Shown here: positions 1 to 6,641 of the stretch, piece after piece
Numbering within the stretch: position 1 is the first letter of the stretch
Layout of the letters: every line of letters starts with the position of its first letter
DNA from: Microcaldota archaeon
GTDB taxonomy: Archaea > Micrarchaeota > Micrarchaeia > Micrarchaeales > CABMGC01
Direction: 5' to 3'
Length of the DNA: 9,184 nucleotides
Assembly (NCBI GenBank): GCA_021791075.1
Contig: JAJYXH010000091.1
Location: 1-9,184 of the forward strand
The notes under the pieces: generated by a model
Database searches by the model: none
The model's input: the letters and a program-made list of their open reading frames with translations, nothing else
Told to the model about the DNA's origin: nothing
Position numbers and translations under genes: made by a program

Positions 1-159
1 GAGACGCTGAGGACTGAACCGGCCAACTTTGATACCCTTGACCAGGCGCTAAGTTTTGTATCTGAAAAGATGGTCATACCTGTAAGCGAGTGGATAAAGA
101 ACAGCACGCTTCTGAGGAGGGCGCGCAATCAGAAGAGGCTTGTCGATAATAGATGGTAG
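1..159 (+). CDS. C-terminal end of an unrecognised gene (5' truncated by window)
   Basis: An open frame runs from the first base to a TAG at 157-159 and gives 52 residues without an in-frame start that is clearly the true one. The C-terminal tail is basic and hydrophilic (it ends with LLRRARNQKRLVDNRW), with a preceding stretch that looks helical. No motif allows a family assignment. It is the only substantial plus-strand gene on the left side and converges with the first vapC gene, whose stop lies only two bases beyond its own, so the junction leaves no room for a separate terminator. That it is coding is inferred from the absence of stops and from the neat tail-to-tail fit with vapC. It could be the end of a replication or mobile-element gene, but nothing seen here shows that. 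Confidence 0.5.
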   Translation, partial: ETLRTEPANFDTLDQALSFVSEKMVIPVSEWIKNSTLLRRARNQKRLVDNRW

Positions 160-161
160 GC

Positions 162-590
162 TTAGTGCTTGAACGGATTTGTTACTTGAATTTCTGGTAT
201 ATCCCTAAAATCCCTGTCATTCTCAGTAATTATCTCGATTATGCCGTTTTCTTTCATTGTAGCAGCTATTACCGAATCCCAGAAAGGTACCCCATATGCG
301 TCGCTGTATCTGACTGCAGTCTTAATTGTCTCCGGGCCATAACTTACTTTGTTTAAACCGATATAGCGATTAAGGTCATCTATTATTGATTCGATCTCAG
401 ATACCGAGACATCGAATTTAGTAATAAGCGCCCTTGATAACTCTCCGATTACCTGATTTGAGATTGTTGCCTCGATCTCTCCCTCGAATGCCCGCCTTAA
501 TAGATCTTTAGACTTCTCACACTTCGCTGGCTCACCATGCGTATATGCATAGATTAGGATATTGCTATCGAAGAAGATCTTACCTTTCAT
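162..590 (-). CDS. vapC: VapC-family PIN-domain toxin (endoribonuclease), module 1
   Basis: This is a 142-residue single PIN domain, a usual VapC length. The acidic active-site set is present: D8 in FFDSNILIYA, E50 in VIGELSRAL, D105 in PFWDSVIAATM, and D125 in TENDRDF. These residues bind Mg/Mn and, in the family, cleave RNA (often tRNA or rRNA) once the antitoxin is lost. The gene is read directly after its antitoxin gene, with which it overlaps by 11 bases if it starts at the ATG at 590. Upstream in-frame GTG (602) and ATG (599) codons exist. The ATG at 590 is preferred because GTGAT, complementary to the archaeal 16S tail, precedes it by seven bases, and it starts the protein just before the first PIN strand. 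It is likely co-transcribed with vapB from the promoter near 850. RNA target and specificity cannot be read from sequence. Confidence 0.9.
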   Translation of the reverse strand: MKGKIFFDSNILIYAYTHGEPAKCEKSKDLLRRAFEGEIEATISNQVIGELSRALITKFDVSVSEIESIIDDLNRYIGLNKVSYGPETIKTAVRYSDAYGVPFWDSVIAATMKENGIIEIITENDRDFRDIPEIQVTNPFKH

Positions 591-822
591 ACAACTCATC
601 ACGGCTAAATTTCCACTTCTTATTGCTTTTTACGCCTTTTTCAAGCCTCTTTAGGGCTGCACTCCTGATCTCTTCTTGTTCTTCGGCCGCAGTAAGCATA
701 TCAACAGCATCTTTGTACGCCTTTTGCAGCGCCCCTTTCTTATTGCCATACACTTCCATCGCATATCTCCTGATCTTCTTGTCAGTATCCTCATCTACGC
801 TTATCGTGATCGTCTTTGACAT
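580..822 (-). CDS. vapB: VapB-type antitoxin, ribbon-helix-helix-like, module 1
   Basis: This 80-residue protein precedes the PIN toxin gene and overlaps it. The N-terminus (MSKTITISVDEDTDKKIRRY) forms a beta strand then helix typical of ribbon-helix-helix DNA-binding antitoxins. It is followed by a helix (KKGALQKAYKDAVDML) and a charged C-terminal tail that in such proteins wraps around the toxin. The expected role is to neutralise the adjacent VapC and, with it, repress the shared promoter. The ATG at 822 is supported by the TATA box centred about 28 bases upstream, which would give an essentially leaderless message. Family membership is from pattern and context, not from a profile search; an AbrB-type fold is less likely because its signature is not seen. 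Confidence 0.82.
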   Translation of the reverse strand: MSKTITISVDEDTDKKIRRYAMEVYGNKKGALQKAYKDAVDMLTAAEEQEEIRSAALKRLEKGVKSNKKWKFSRDELYER

Positions 823-844
823 ATAAGTATATTTACATATTCAC

Positions 845-872
845 ATATTTAAATATTTGTTTTTACCTTTAG
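845..872 (-). promoter_or_regulatory. vapBC module 1 promoter (TATA/BRE block)
   Basis: Read on the minus strand, this AT-rich block ends with ACAAATATTTAAATAT, containing a TTTAAATA TATA element (853-846) with a purine-rich upstream flank that could be the BRE. The TATA centre is about 27-28 bases before the vapB ATG, so transcription should begin at or just before the start codon. Between TATA and ATG, on the plus strand, lies a tandem eight-base repeat (ACATATTC at 835-842, ACATATTT at 843-850) overlapping the TATA box, a possible autorepressor site. The same 28-base block occurs again before the second vapB at 1537-1564, with only the three bases at 863-865 differing. Bases 873-927, between this block and the end of vapC of module 2, show nothing recognisable. 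Confidence 0.75.
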
Positions 873-927
873 ATATTATTACGCCGTGAGATATAACAAT
901 CAGAAGTGTTTTCGAACCGAAGAGCAA

Positions 928-1299
928 TTAGAATAGTGTTAATCCATCAAAGCAATTGAAATCCTTTGTATTATTGGTGTAGAGCATGGCCCCGTAGTTT
1001 ATTGCGATTGCTGCAATCATAGAGTCAGTTCTCGACACCCTCTTTCCCTTTGACTCTGCTTTCACTTCGAGTAGCGCAGACGTCTTAGCATCTTCTTTAG
1101 TGTAGCTTAGAACCGGCAAGGCGAGAACTTCATTTAGGTCTTTTGAATGCTTCATCTGGCCGTATAGCATCTCATGCAGGGTTATCGATGTTATAAAAGA
1201 AGGCTCCATGCTCTCCCTTATCCTTTTCAAGGCGGTCTCGCCGAAAGAGGACTTCTTGTCCAGGATCTCTATAAGGACGTCGGTATCTATGATTATCAT
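928..1299 (-). CDS. vapC: VapC-family PIN-domain toxin (endoribonuclease), module 2
   Basis: This 123-residue PIN domain starts MIIIDTDVLIEIL, the classic VapC opening, with D5 (and D7) as the first acidic residues. E43 lies in LHEMLYG, D92 in RTDSMIAAIA, and the fourth site is in TNNTKDF (D113). All catalytic positions appear intact, so a functional RNase toxin is predicted. Its ATG overlaps the stop codon of the upstream antitoxin gene in an ATGA arrangement (1296-1299), the usual translationally coupled vapBC layout. Sequence similarity to the other toxin in the window is limited to the motifs, so the two modules are not a recent tandem duplication. The gene ends about 55 bases before the promoter of module 1. 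Confidence 0.93.
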   Translation of the reverse strand: MIIIDTDVLIEILDKKSSFGETALKRIRESMEPSFITSITLHEMLYGQMKHSKDLNEVLALPVLSYTKEDAKTSALLEVKAESKGKRVSRTDSMIAAIAINYGAMLYTNNTKDFNCFDGLTLF

Positions 1300-1508
1300 C
1301 TTCTCCTCTCCGCGCGCTTTGTTCTTATCTCTGCCAGTATCTTTGCCTTGTCCTTAAATTCCACGCTTCCCCTCAATCTGGTTAACACTTCAATGGATCT
1401 CTCTTCCTCCATCAGCCTGCTGAAAAGGTCACTGAAACTTTCCCCGCCCTTCTTTATCTTTACCAGTTTATCGTAAACCGTGTTCTTGATTGTTATAGTC
1501 TTCGACAT
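1296..1508 (-). CDS. vapB: VapB antitoxin of the DUF217 (PF02697-like) type, module 2
   Basis: This 70-residue protein has the features of the archaeal DUF217 VapB family: an N-terminal strand MSKTITIKNTVYDKL, then the hallmark KKGGESFSDLFSRLME segment, and a basic helical tail (KAKILAEIRTKRAERRR) that should contact the toxin. The ATG at 1508 is chosen over an upstream in-frame start at 1586. The longer version would run through the promoter element at 1537-1564 and into the end of the previous gene, while MSKTITI matches the start of the other antitoxin here. A GGTG lies two bases before the ATG. It probably represses its own operon by binding the palindrome between TATA box and start codon. 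Coupled to vapC by an ATGA overlap. Confidence 0.9.
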   Translation of the reverse strand: MSKTITIKNTVYDKLVKIKKGGESFSDLFSRLMEEERSIEVLTRLRGSVEFKDKAKILAEIRTKRAERRR

Positions 1509-1517
1509 AGCACCAAG

Positions 1518-1531
1518 TAAACATATGTTTA
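1518..1531. promoter_or_regulatory. 14-bp perfect palindrome, candidate vapBC-2 operator
   Basis: TAAACATATGTTTA is a perfect inverted repeat located between the TATA box (1538-1545) and the vapB start codon (1508), overlapping the predicted transcription start. This is where a VapB or VapBC autorepressor would be expected to sit. The half-site ACATAT also occurs twice in the module 1 leader (835-840 and 843-848), though not as a palindrome there. The binding protein is inferred from position only. Confidence 0.5.
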
Positions 1532-1536
1532 AACGT

Positions 1537-1564
1537 ATATTTAAATATTTGTTTGGGCCTTTAG
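1537..1564 (-). promoter_or_regulatory. vapBC module 2 promoter (TATA/BRE block)
   Basis: On the minus strand the block ends with ACAAATATTTAAATAT, with TTTAAATA at 1545-1538. The TATA centre is about 33 bases before the vapB ATG, predicting a leader of roughly seven bases. It matches the module 1 promoter over 28 bases with three consecutive differences (1555-1557). It starts only six bases after the stop codon of the 735-residue ATPase gene, so the intergenic space between transfer operon and toxin module is almost nothing but promoter. Confidence 0.75.
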
Positions 1565-1569
1565 AAGCA

Positions 1570-3777
1570 TTAGAACCGTATCGCATTTGATTTGCCTCCG
1601 ATTATCCCGAATATCCGCGTATCCTTCTTTTTTGCCCCGAATACATGCATCTTGTATGGCCTGTTGGGAAGCGTGCTCTTTACCTCAACGAGTCCGTTAT
1701 CATCAGTTTCTCCCTGGTAGACCATCTCGCCAATGTAGAAAACTGCCACCTTGACATGAGCCTTCGGCTTGAGGTCGGAATCGGTGATTGTCACCGTCGC
1801 ACAGGCATTGGGTGAGCTGTTGGGTTTCGATCCCCAGGCCTTTTGCGATGCGGGAAGATACTGTGATGCCTTAACGAATATCGACTTGCGCGGAATCCTG
1901 GCCGAGTCCTCTATCGTGATGTAGCTCAGGGCGCATACGCCCTGGTCGAGCGACTTCAGCTTGTCCCTTATCGTGTCCTCTTCCTCTCCGGTGAAGAGCA
2001 GGTCGCTGCAGGCATACCTTGCGGTGTCGGAACTCTGCCTGAAGTAGAGCTTGATCTGACATAGCCGCCTTATCCCTATGCTTATCTCCGTTATGTTGTG
2101 CGTTATGAGGAACAGCCCTATTCCCTTCTTCCTGAAGTCCTGTATTCTCTGCTTCAGGTCCATCGTCGCCGCTGACTGATCGTCTTCCCCAAAGACAAGT
2201 TGCGCCTCCTCCAGGCAGATTGCCAGCCTGAGGCTCTCGTTCCCCATCTCGTCGAATGAGTCTGCAATGCTGTATACCTGGTTCAGTATCAGCGCGTAGA
2301 AGAACGGCTTCATGTTGTTGCTTACTTCGGAAAGGTCGAAGACCGCCCCTTCATCTATCAGCCTGGCGAAGTCGATTCCGTCCTGATAGGCGAACTGCTC
2401 CTTGAATAGCATCAGCCTCAGGTTCTCAAGGCCGGCCATTATGTTCTCACCATGCTTTGTGTACCGTACGCTTGCGCCGACCCTCTTGCCATGCTGCTCT
2501 GCAACGGCATTCTCTATCTCTTCGTAGACATCTATCGGATCCGGGGCTCTAGTAGACGAATATGCCTTCTGGAACGCATATAGAAGACTCTTCTCCATGG
2601 AGTTCTTATATGGGCCGGCATTTGAGGCAGAGGCGAGAAGCATGGAAAGGTTTTCGTAGAATCGCTCTATGTTTATTCGCGAATCGCACTTGAACAGATT
2701 GAACCTGACCTCGGAACTGTAGAGTCTTATCACCTTCGCCCCGAGCCCGACCCCTAACTGGTTCCATTCGCTGGTAGGCGATATGACGACAATCTTTGAA
2801 TTGGAGCCCTTTCTGATCTGATCCACCATATTCATCGCTACGTTCGTCTTGCCGGTCCCGGGAACTCCGGATATCACCGTTCCCAGATTGAATACGCGCG
2901 GGTCGAGGCTTACCTTCTCGTTGGTCGACGCGACGGACCCGGCGAGATAATCGCCTATCTCAACGCTTCCGTCCGCGCAATGATATCTGCTACCGACAAG
3001 CGTCTCGCGGGCAATCCTAGGGGAAAATTCGATAAGCCTCGATGCGGAGCTGTACGGGAGCGGCATGGCCTCCGCCCTCTTCGAGAATTCATAGATTCCC
3101 TCCAGCATGTCCTCTTTTAGCCTTCTCTCCTCAAGCACCAGAACCCTAGACTTTACGTAATTTACTACTGCCGAAGCGGAGTCGCCGTAGGCTATGAATG
3201 AGACCTTGTAGCACGTGCCGTTGCTGAGCGATATCTCGGTGAGCATCTGGATCAGCGACAGGAGAACCTGCTGCTCGTCGGAGCCGTAAAAGAGCTCCAT
3301 CTGTACGGAATCTGAGGAGTTAGAGGCGCCGGCCTTGTTGCCGAAGCTCTTCGTAAGCCTCAACGTCTTCTTGCTTGCCGCCTCCTCGACCCTTCGCCTT
3401 ATCTCTTTCACTGCTTTTGGCGTGATAGGCGAGAATGATATGAGCAGGCCGGCGCTGCTTCCACTGAATATGTCATAAATATCCCTCAGTATGGGAGGGG
3501 ATTCCCCTTCCCTGATCTTGCCCGCGTTAATGACTCCTGTCATGTAGGTCGCGTTGCTGAACAGGCGCATGGCAGGCTCTGCTCTGCGAAGCTTAAGCCC
3601 CGGCATGCATGCCGAGAGCCTTGGCATTGCGTCATCTGATTCGGTTATTATGAAGGTCCTTGAATCTGGGAGATCATGGCAGAGCATGAACTGAGATCCC
3701 AGCATCGTATCCACTAACTTTCTGGGATCCAGTCCCGACGGGATCGAGAGGACTTCAAGCGTCGTGATAGACTTCAT
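1570..3777 (-). CDS. HerA/VirB4-class transfer ATPase with C-terminal beta-sandwich-like domain
   Basis: This 735-residue P-loop ATPase is the last gene of the transfer operon. Residues 1-230 form an alpha/beta region without ATPase motifs (for example GLLISFSPITPKAVKEIRRR at 110-129), comparable in place to the N-terminal part of VirB4/TraC-like proteins. Walker A is GVPGTGKT at 304-311. Walker B is LAICLEEAQ at 518-526, with E523 and E524. A HerA/TraD-like motif FRKKGIGLFLITHN follows at 548-561. These place it in the HerA-FtsK motor superfamily, which forms hexamers that pump DNA or power pilus assembly. Residues 656-714 look like an Ig- or carboxypeptidase-regulatory-like beta domain (TVTITDSD, then GETDDNGLVEV), joined by a short Ser/Pro/Asn-rich linker. 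Such a tail is unusual on a cytoplasmic motor. It may serve as the coupling-protein equivalent or as a second VirB4-like motor; the sequence does not decide. Its ATG overlaps the preceding stop by ATGA. Confidence 0.85.
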   Translation of the reverse strand: MKSITTLEVLSIPSGLDPRKLVDTMLGSQFMLCHDLPDSRTFIITESDDAMPRLSACMPGLKLRRAEPAMRLFSNATYMTGVINAGKIREGESPPILRDIYDIFSGSSAGLLISFSPITPKAVKEIRRRVEEAASKKTLRLTKSFGNKAGASNSSDSVQMELFYGSDEQQVLLSLIQMLTEISLSNGTCYKVSFIAYGDSASAVVNYVKSRVLVLEERRLKEDMLEGIYEFSKRAEAMPLPYSSASRLIEFSPRIARETLVGSRYHCADGSVEIGDYLAGSVASTNEKVSLDPRVFNLGTVISGVPGTGKTNVAMNMVDQIRKGSNSKIVVISPTSEWNQLGVGLGAKVIRLYSSEVRFNLFKCDSRINIERFYENLSMLLASASNAGPYKNSMEKSLLYAFQKAYSSTRAPDPIDVYEEIENAVAEQHGKRVGASVRYTKHGENIMAGLENLRLMLFKEQFAYQDGIDFARLIDEGAVFDLSEVSNNMKPFFYALILNQVYSIADSFDEMGNESLRLAICLEEAQLVFGEDDQSAATMDLKQRIQDFRKKGIGLFLITHNITEISIGIRRLCQIKLYFRQSSDTARYACSDLLFTGEEEDTIRDKLKSLDQGVCALSYITIEDSARIPRKSIFVKASQYLPASQKAWGSKPNSSPNACATVTITDSDLKPKAHVKVAVFYIGEMVYQGETDDNGLVEVKSTLPNRPYKMHVFGAKKKDTRIFGIIGGKSNAIRF

Positions 3778-4058
3778 AAGGCCAGCCCTTTTGTGGAGAC
3801 GAAGAGAAGCGAGGCGATTATCAGGTTGATCATGGCGAGGGCGACTATCTGTGCATGGTACTCAGTCATGTTACGCCTCTTTGCCGTAAGGAATACTGCC
3901 ACTGATGACACCAGTGACAGCGCCACTGATATGGATAGGCTGGCTTCGGCGGATATGCATACCGCAAATACCAGGGAGCTTACCCCCAGGCAGAATATGA
4001 CCATTCCAACGTAACCGTTTACCGAGATGCCTGACTTGTATATGCTAGAGAGCTTCAT
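3774..4058 (-). CDS. Small membrane protein with about three TM helices, transfer operon
   Basis: This 94-residue hydrophobic protein is of unrecognised family. Predicted membrane segments are at about 16-36 (GYVGMVIFCLGVSSLVFAVCI), 40-59 (SLSISVALSLVSSVAVFLTA) and 69-88 (AQIVALAMINLIIASLLFVS). A basic loop KRRN lies between the second and third, suggesting that loop is cytoplasmic. It starts one base inside the stop of the previous small membrane gene (TGATG) and its own stop overlaps the start of the ATPase gene by four bases, so it is translationally coupled to both. A weak GGCGAT precedes the start by three bases. Size and position make it a candidate inner-membrane accessory of the transfer channel, but no homologue is recognised and no role can be shown. 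Confidence 0.75.
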   Translation of the reverse strand: MKLSSIYKSGISVNGYVGMVIFCLGVSSLVFAVCISAEASLSISVALSLVSSVAVFLTAKRRNMTEYHAQIVALAMINLIIASLLFVSTKGLAL

Positions 4059-4246
4059 CAGATCGCCGACTTTATTGCCAGGATTATGAAGAATAGCGCT
4101 ATGAGTCCCGTGGACTTCTGTAGAATGCCTCTGGATAAGTCGCCTCCGCTTATAAGGTACTTTGCCAGGATGATGTCTATTGCCGCGATAGATCCTATCG
4201 CGCTGGCAGTAAGCAGCAGCTCAATCGTACTTCCTATGTAGTTCAT
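4058..4246 (-). CDS. Small two-TM membrane protein, transfer operon
   Basis: This 62-residue protein has two hydrophobic segments, about 5-26 (GSTIELLLTASAIGSIAAIDII) and 46-59 (TGLIALFFIILAIK), joined by a polar loop with GGDLSRGILQKS. The ATG at 4246 is preferred: a GGTG site sits six bases upstream, while the longer frame would need a TTG at 4291 and a 71-base overlap with the preceding gene. With the chosen start it overlaps that gene by 26 bases. The TGA stop shares one base with the next ATG. The family is not recognised. Two-TM proteins of this size in T4SS loci are sometimes VirB3-like or second pilin-like subunits, but the order here, far from the pilin and VirB4 genes, gives no firm support for either. 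Confidence 0.7.
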   Translation of the reverse strand: MNYIGSTIELLLTASAIGSIAAIDIILAKYLISGGDLSRGILQKSTGLIALFFIILAIKSAI

Positions 4247-4829
4247 TTCCGACACCGATAAGATCAAGGCGTGAATCAGCCATGTAAGCAAGAAGGAGGC
4301 CGGACCTTCTTCCTATGACCATAAGGTCTGATAGGAACTCTGATCCGTTCCTTACGAAGAGCTGCAGGGGGCGGGGACCTTCCCATCTTGATCTCGCCCG
4401 GGGAAGACGGCCGATCTCGGCAATACCAAGCCTTGAGAATGCAACGTGCTCCGTGTAGTCGGATCGCCGATCGGGGTTGAAGATGCAGTTCACTATCAGT
4501 GTCTCCCTTACCATCTGATCGAATATCGCCCTTGCGGAATCATCAGCATGGCATATGTAGCCCTTCCATGAAGTCGCCTGATCGGGAGTGCCGGCGAATG
4601 CTATGGAGTCCTCTGCGAGTGCACGCTTTGATGACGCACTCAGCTCGAGACCGTGATAGGACGTCACTCTCTCTTCGGCTTCGATCACTGTCGGCAACTC
4701 TTCGCCCTTCTTATCCGGCCCGGGGTCTTTGGCCGACGTATCTATCCTCACTCTGCTGCTGCCGACTCTGAGAGACTTAAGGGCCAGCATCAAGGCGCCG
4801 CCTACCGGTATCGGCAGAAATTGAAGCAT
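4221..4829 (-). CDS. Unrecognised membrane-anchored protein, transfer operon
   Basis: This 202-residue protein (from ATG 4829) begins with a hydrophobic segment (MLQFLPIPVGGALMLALKSL) that looks like a membrane anchor. It is followed by a polar low-complexity linker at about 22-50 and a soluble domain of about 150 residues containing EHVAFSRLGIAEIGRLPRAR and ending DLIGVGNELHRKYD. The end of the domain (FLSDLMVIGRRSGLLLAY then GVGNELHRKYD) faintly recalls the C-terminal part of PLD-fold or TrmB-type sensor domains, but no HKD catalytic motif is present and I do not rely on that. No good ribosome site precedes ATG 4829. An in-frame CTG at 4853, preceded by GGTGA and overlapping the previous stop as CTGA, may be the real start; it would add eight residues and lengthen the helix. 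Function unknown. Confidence 0.7.
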   Translation of the reverse strand: MLQFLPIPVGGALMLALKSLRVGSSRVRIDTSAKDPGPDKKGEELPTVIEAEERVTSYHGLELSASSKRALAEDSIAFAGTPDQATSWKGYICHADDSARAIFDQMVRETLIVNCIFNPDRRSDYTEHVAFSRLGIAEIGRLPRARSRWEGPRPLQLFVRNGSEFLSDLMVIGRRSGLLLAYMADSRLDLIGVGNELHRKYD

Positions 4830-4849
4830 ATAGCTGAAGAACTCTGCGC

Positions 4850-5524
4850 TCAGACCCTCACCAGACTGAATCTGTCCCTGTTTGACATGATCGATTTGTA
4901 TCCTATCTCGGGCATATAGTTTAGCACGCCCTCAATCTCGGCGCCTGACATTCCGGTATCTCTGCAGACCTGGTCTATGCTGGCCGAGTAGCCGTACCTG
5001 CTGATTATGAAAAACGCTGTCATCCGGAAGAGCTTCGACTTTGTTGCATCGAGCTCTTTTGTGACTGCGGAGTTGCTGTTTAGAAGACTGCTTATCCTCT
5101 TGGCAAGTATCAGGTCTCCTGGACTGGCAACGCGACCGGAGTCGAGGCGCTCTATGCAGTACCTTATGCCCTGTGACGCAAGAACCTCGGTAAGATAGGG
5201 AAAGAGGGATTTTGCGTCGAAGTCGTAGTCCGAGGAGACCATCGCCATTATGCTGAGCGTGCGGAGCAGGGCCTCCGGCATCAAGTATAGGGGCGAGACC
5301 TTGGAAAAGAGTTCCAGCGATACGCTCTTGCTCTCAAACGTGACGAGATAGAACTTGCTGCTTCCCTCACCCTCCTCTATCATGTACTTCAGCGTGCTGC
5401 CGCGCTTGAGGAGGTTCATGTGCGGATATGCCTTCATATGGCTTTTCACGGATGCCATGCTCGTAAGTAGCTTTGCGCGGACGGGAATCCTGCTTGAGAG
5501 ATATCCGGATTCGTTTTCACTCAT
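4850..5524 (-). CDS. Protein with probable C-terminal winged helix, transfer operon
   Basis: This 224-residue soluble protein is of unrecognised family; no membrane segment is seen. Residues about 55-75 are strand-rich (SKFYLVTFESKSVSLELFSK), the middle is helical, and the last 57 residues look like a winged helix. It consists of a first helix LFRMTAFFIISRYG, then SIDQVCRDTG, then a recognition-like helix SGAEIEGVLNYMPEIG, and a final two-strand wing (KSIMSNRDRFSLVRV). That suggests DNA binding or a protein-interaction wing. Its ATG lies within the end of the VirB4-type ATPase gene with an eight-base overlap (5517-5524), so it is translated in step with the motor. It could be the operon's own regulator, a DNA-processing accessory, or a structural adaptor of the ATPase. 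The winged-helix call is by eye and moderate. Confidence 0.75.
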   Translation of the reverse strand: MSENESGYLSSRIPVRAKLLTSMASVKSHMKAYPHMNLLKRGSTLKYMIEEGEGSSKFYLVTFESKSVSLELFSKVSPLYLMPEALLRTLSIMAMVSSDYDFDAKSLFPYLTEVLASQGIRYCIERLDSGRVASPGDLILAKRISSLLNSNSAVTKELDATKSKLFRMTAFFIISRYGYSASIDQVCRDTGMSGAEIEGVLNYMPEIGYKSIMSNRDRFSLVRV

Positions 5525-6641
5525 TTAAACTACCAAGGCCCTTCACGGCGCTGGAGAATGCGTCGGCTATATCGCTCTCGTCTATCCCGATCTCCTTAAG
5601 GGACTTCAGTATCTTTCTCCTGTCCGCCCCGGCCAGGATCAGGTCCCTGACAAGGCCATCGAGCCTCAGATATCCCTGCTCCTTCGCCCTTGTGGATATC
5701 TCCCTCCTGTGGCCGTCGTCGCACAGGCGCCTTACCATGCCATCAAATTCTTCAGAAGTAATCTCAACGTTCATGTCCTCCCCCATTAGTATCCTTATGA
5801 GATCGCGCATCCTGACCCCGATAACGCGCGATATCTGGAATGAGTCGCGTATGTTTGACCTGTTAAGCTGCACCACAAAGCAGCTTCCGACTTCCAGGTT
5901 CTGGATCGCATCGGATTGCCCGGGCCGTAGGCAGTAGTTCTTTGAGAGGACCTCGAGGGACTGCTTGTCCTGAACCCTAAAGACGAAGACCGTTGCCATG
6001 TTGCTCAGGAACGGGGCGTCGATATCCCCCACCAGCTGCGATGCGATCACCATTCCGACCCCGTACTTCCTCCCCTCCCTTATCATCACCTCAAGCGGGC
6101 CTCCCCGTCCGATCAGCTTCCAGGCCTCGTCGAGAACCACGAATATCCGCCTGTTGCCCTCCCTGTACCCGCGCCTGCGCATCTTCCTTGCCACAATGTC
6201 GAGGACACCTACCGCGGCATCTACCTTTTCTTGCTCCTCAAGCTTGCTGAGATTGATGTACGTTATGCACTCCGCGCCCTCCTCGATCCTCTTCTCCACC
6301 TCCCCGGTTGGCGAGCTGCCGTTTGAGAACAGGCGCGCGAGCTCGGCGTACTCTCCGGTGAAGTCTATCACTATCACGATGCATTCGAGAATTGCGTAGA
6401 GCTTGAGCATCAGGCTCTTGGCGAGGTATGTCTTCCCGCTGCCTGTTATGCCGGTTATGAATATGTGCGGGTTCATGAGGTCCCCGAAGCTCAGGAAGAA
6501 GGGAAGCGAGTAACGGCGCGTGTTGCCTATGAATATCCCGTGCCCGGACCTTAGCTTTATGCTCTCCAGGGCCTGTTCGTCTATCCGTGGGAGAATGACC
6601 AGCTTGGAGAGCTCCGATGAGCTGCTAAGTTGCGGATCCAT
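5517..6641 (-). CDS. VirB4-type (HerA/CedB-like) secretion ATPase, stand-alone motor domain
   Basis: This 374-residue ATPase has a short N-terminal lead-in GIFIGNTRRYSLPFFLSFGD. Next comes Walker A GITGSGKT at 64-71, then FTGEY (94-98). Walker B is IFVVLDEAW at 166-173 with D171 and E172, followed by the VirB4-typical GRKYGVGMVIASQ at 190-202. The DEAWKL and R-RKYG-G-SQ signatures are those of VirB4 proteins. In the family these form membrane-associated hexamers that power pilus biogenesis or DNA translocation. It lacks the roughly 200-residue N-terminal domain that VirB4 normally has; a candidate for that domain is encoded separately just upstream. A charged helical C-terminus (about 320-374) follows the core. 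The ATG at 6641 is well supported: GAGGTG lies five bases before it and it overlaps the preceding TAA by one base. Confidence 0.93.
   Translation of the reverse strand: MDPQLSSSSELSKLVILPRIDEQALESIKLRSGHGIFIGNTRRYSLPFFLSFGDLMNPHIFITGITGSGKTYLAKSLMLKLYAILECIVIVIDFTGEYAELARLFSNGSSPTGEVEKRIEEGAECITYINLSKLEEQEKVDAAVGVLDIVARKMRRRGYREGNRRIFVVLDEAWKLIGRGGPLEVMIREGRKYGVGMVIASQLVGDIDAPFLSNMATVFVFRVQDKQSLEVLSKNYCLRPGQSDAIQNLEVGSCFVVQLNRSNIRDSFQISRVIGVRMRDLIRILMGEDMNVEITSEEFDGMVRRLCDDGHRREISTRAKEQGYLRLDGLVRDLILAGADRRKILKSLKEIGIDESDIADAFSSAVKGLGSLNE

Noticed and set aside
900..925. Minus-strand GGTTCGAAAAC resembling a tRNA T-arm
   Set aside because: No matching stem, acceptor, D-arm or anticodon arm in the surrounding bases; not a tRNA.
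1296..1586. Longer version of the second antitoxin starting at 1586
   Set aside because: It would include the promoter block and part of the preceding gene; MSKTITI at 1508 fits the family and the TATA distance.
4058..4291. Longer version of the small two-TM protein starting at 4291
   Set aside because: Needs a TTG start and a 71-base overlap, while ATG 4246 has a GGTG site.
5473..6399. Plus-strand frames opposite the VirB4-type ATPase gene
   Set aside because: Ser/Pro/Arg-rich antisense shadows of a clearly conserved ATPase with Walker motifs.
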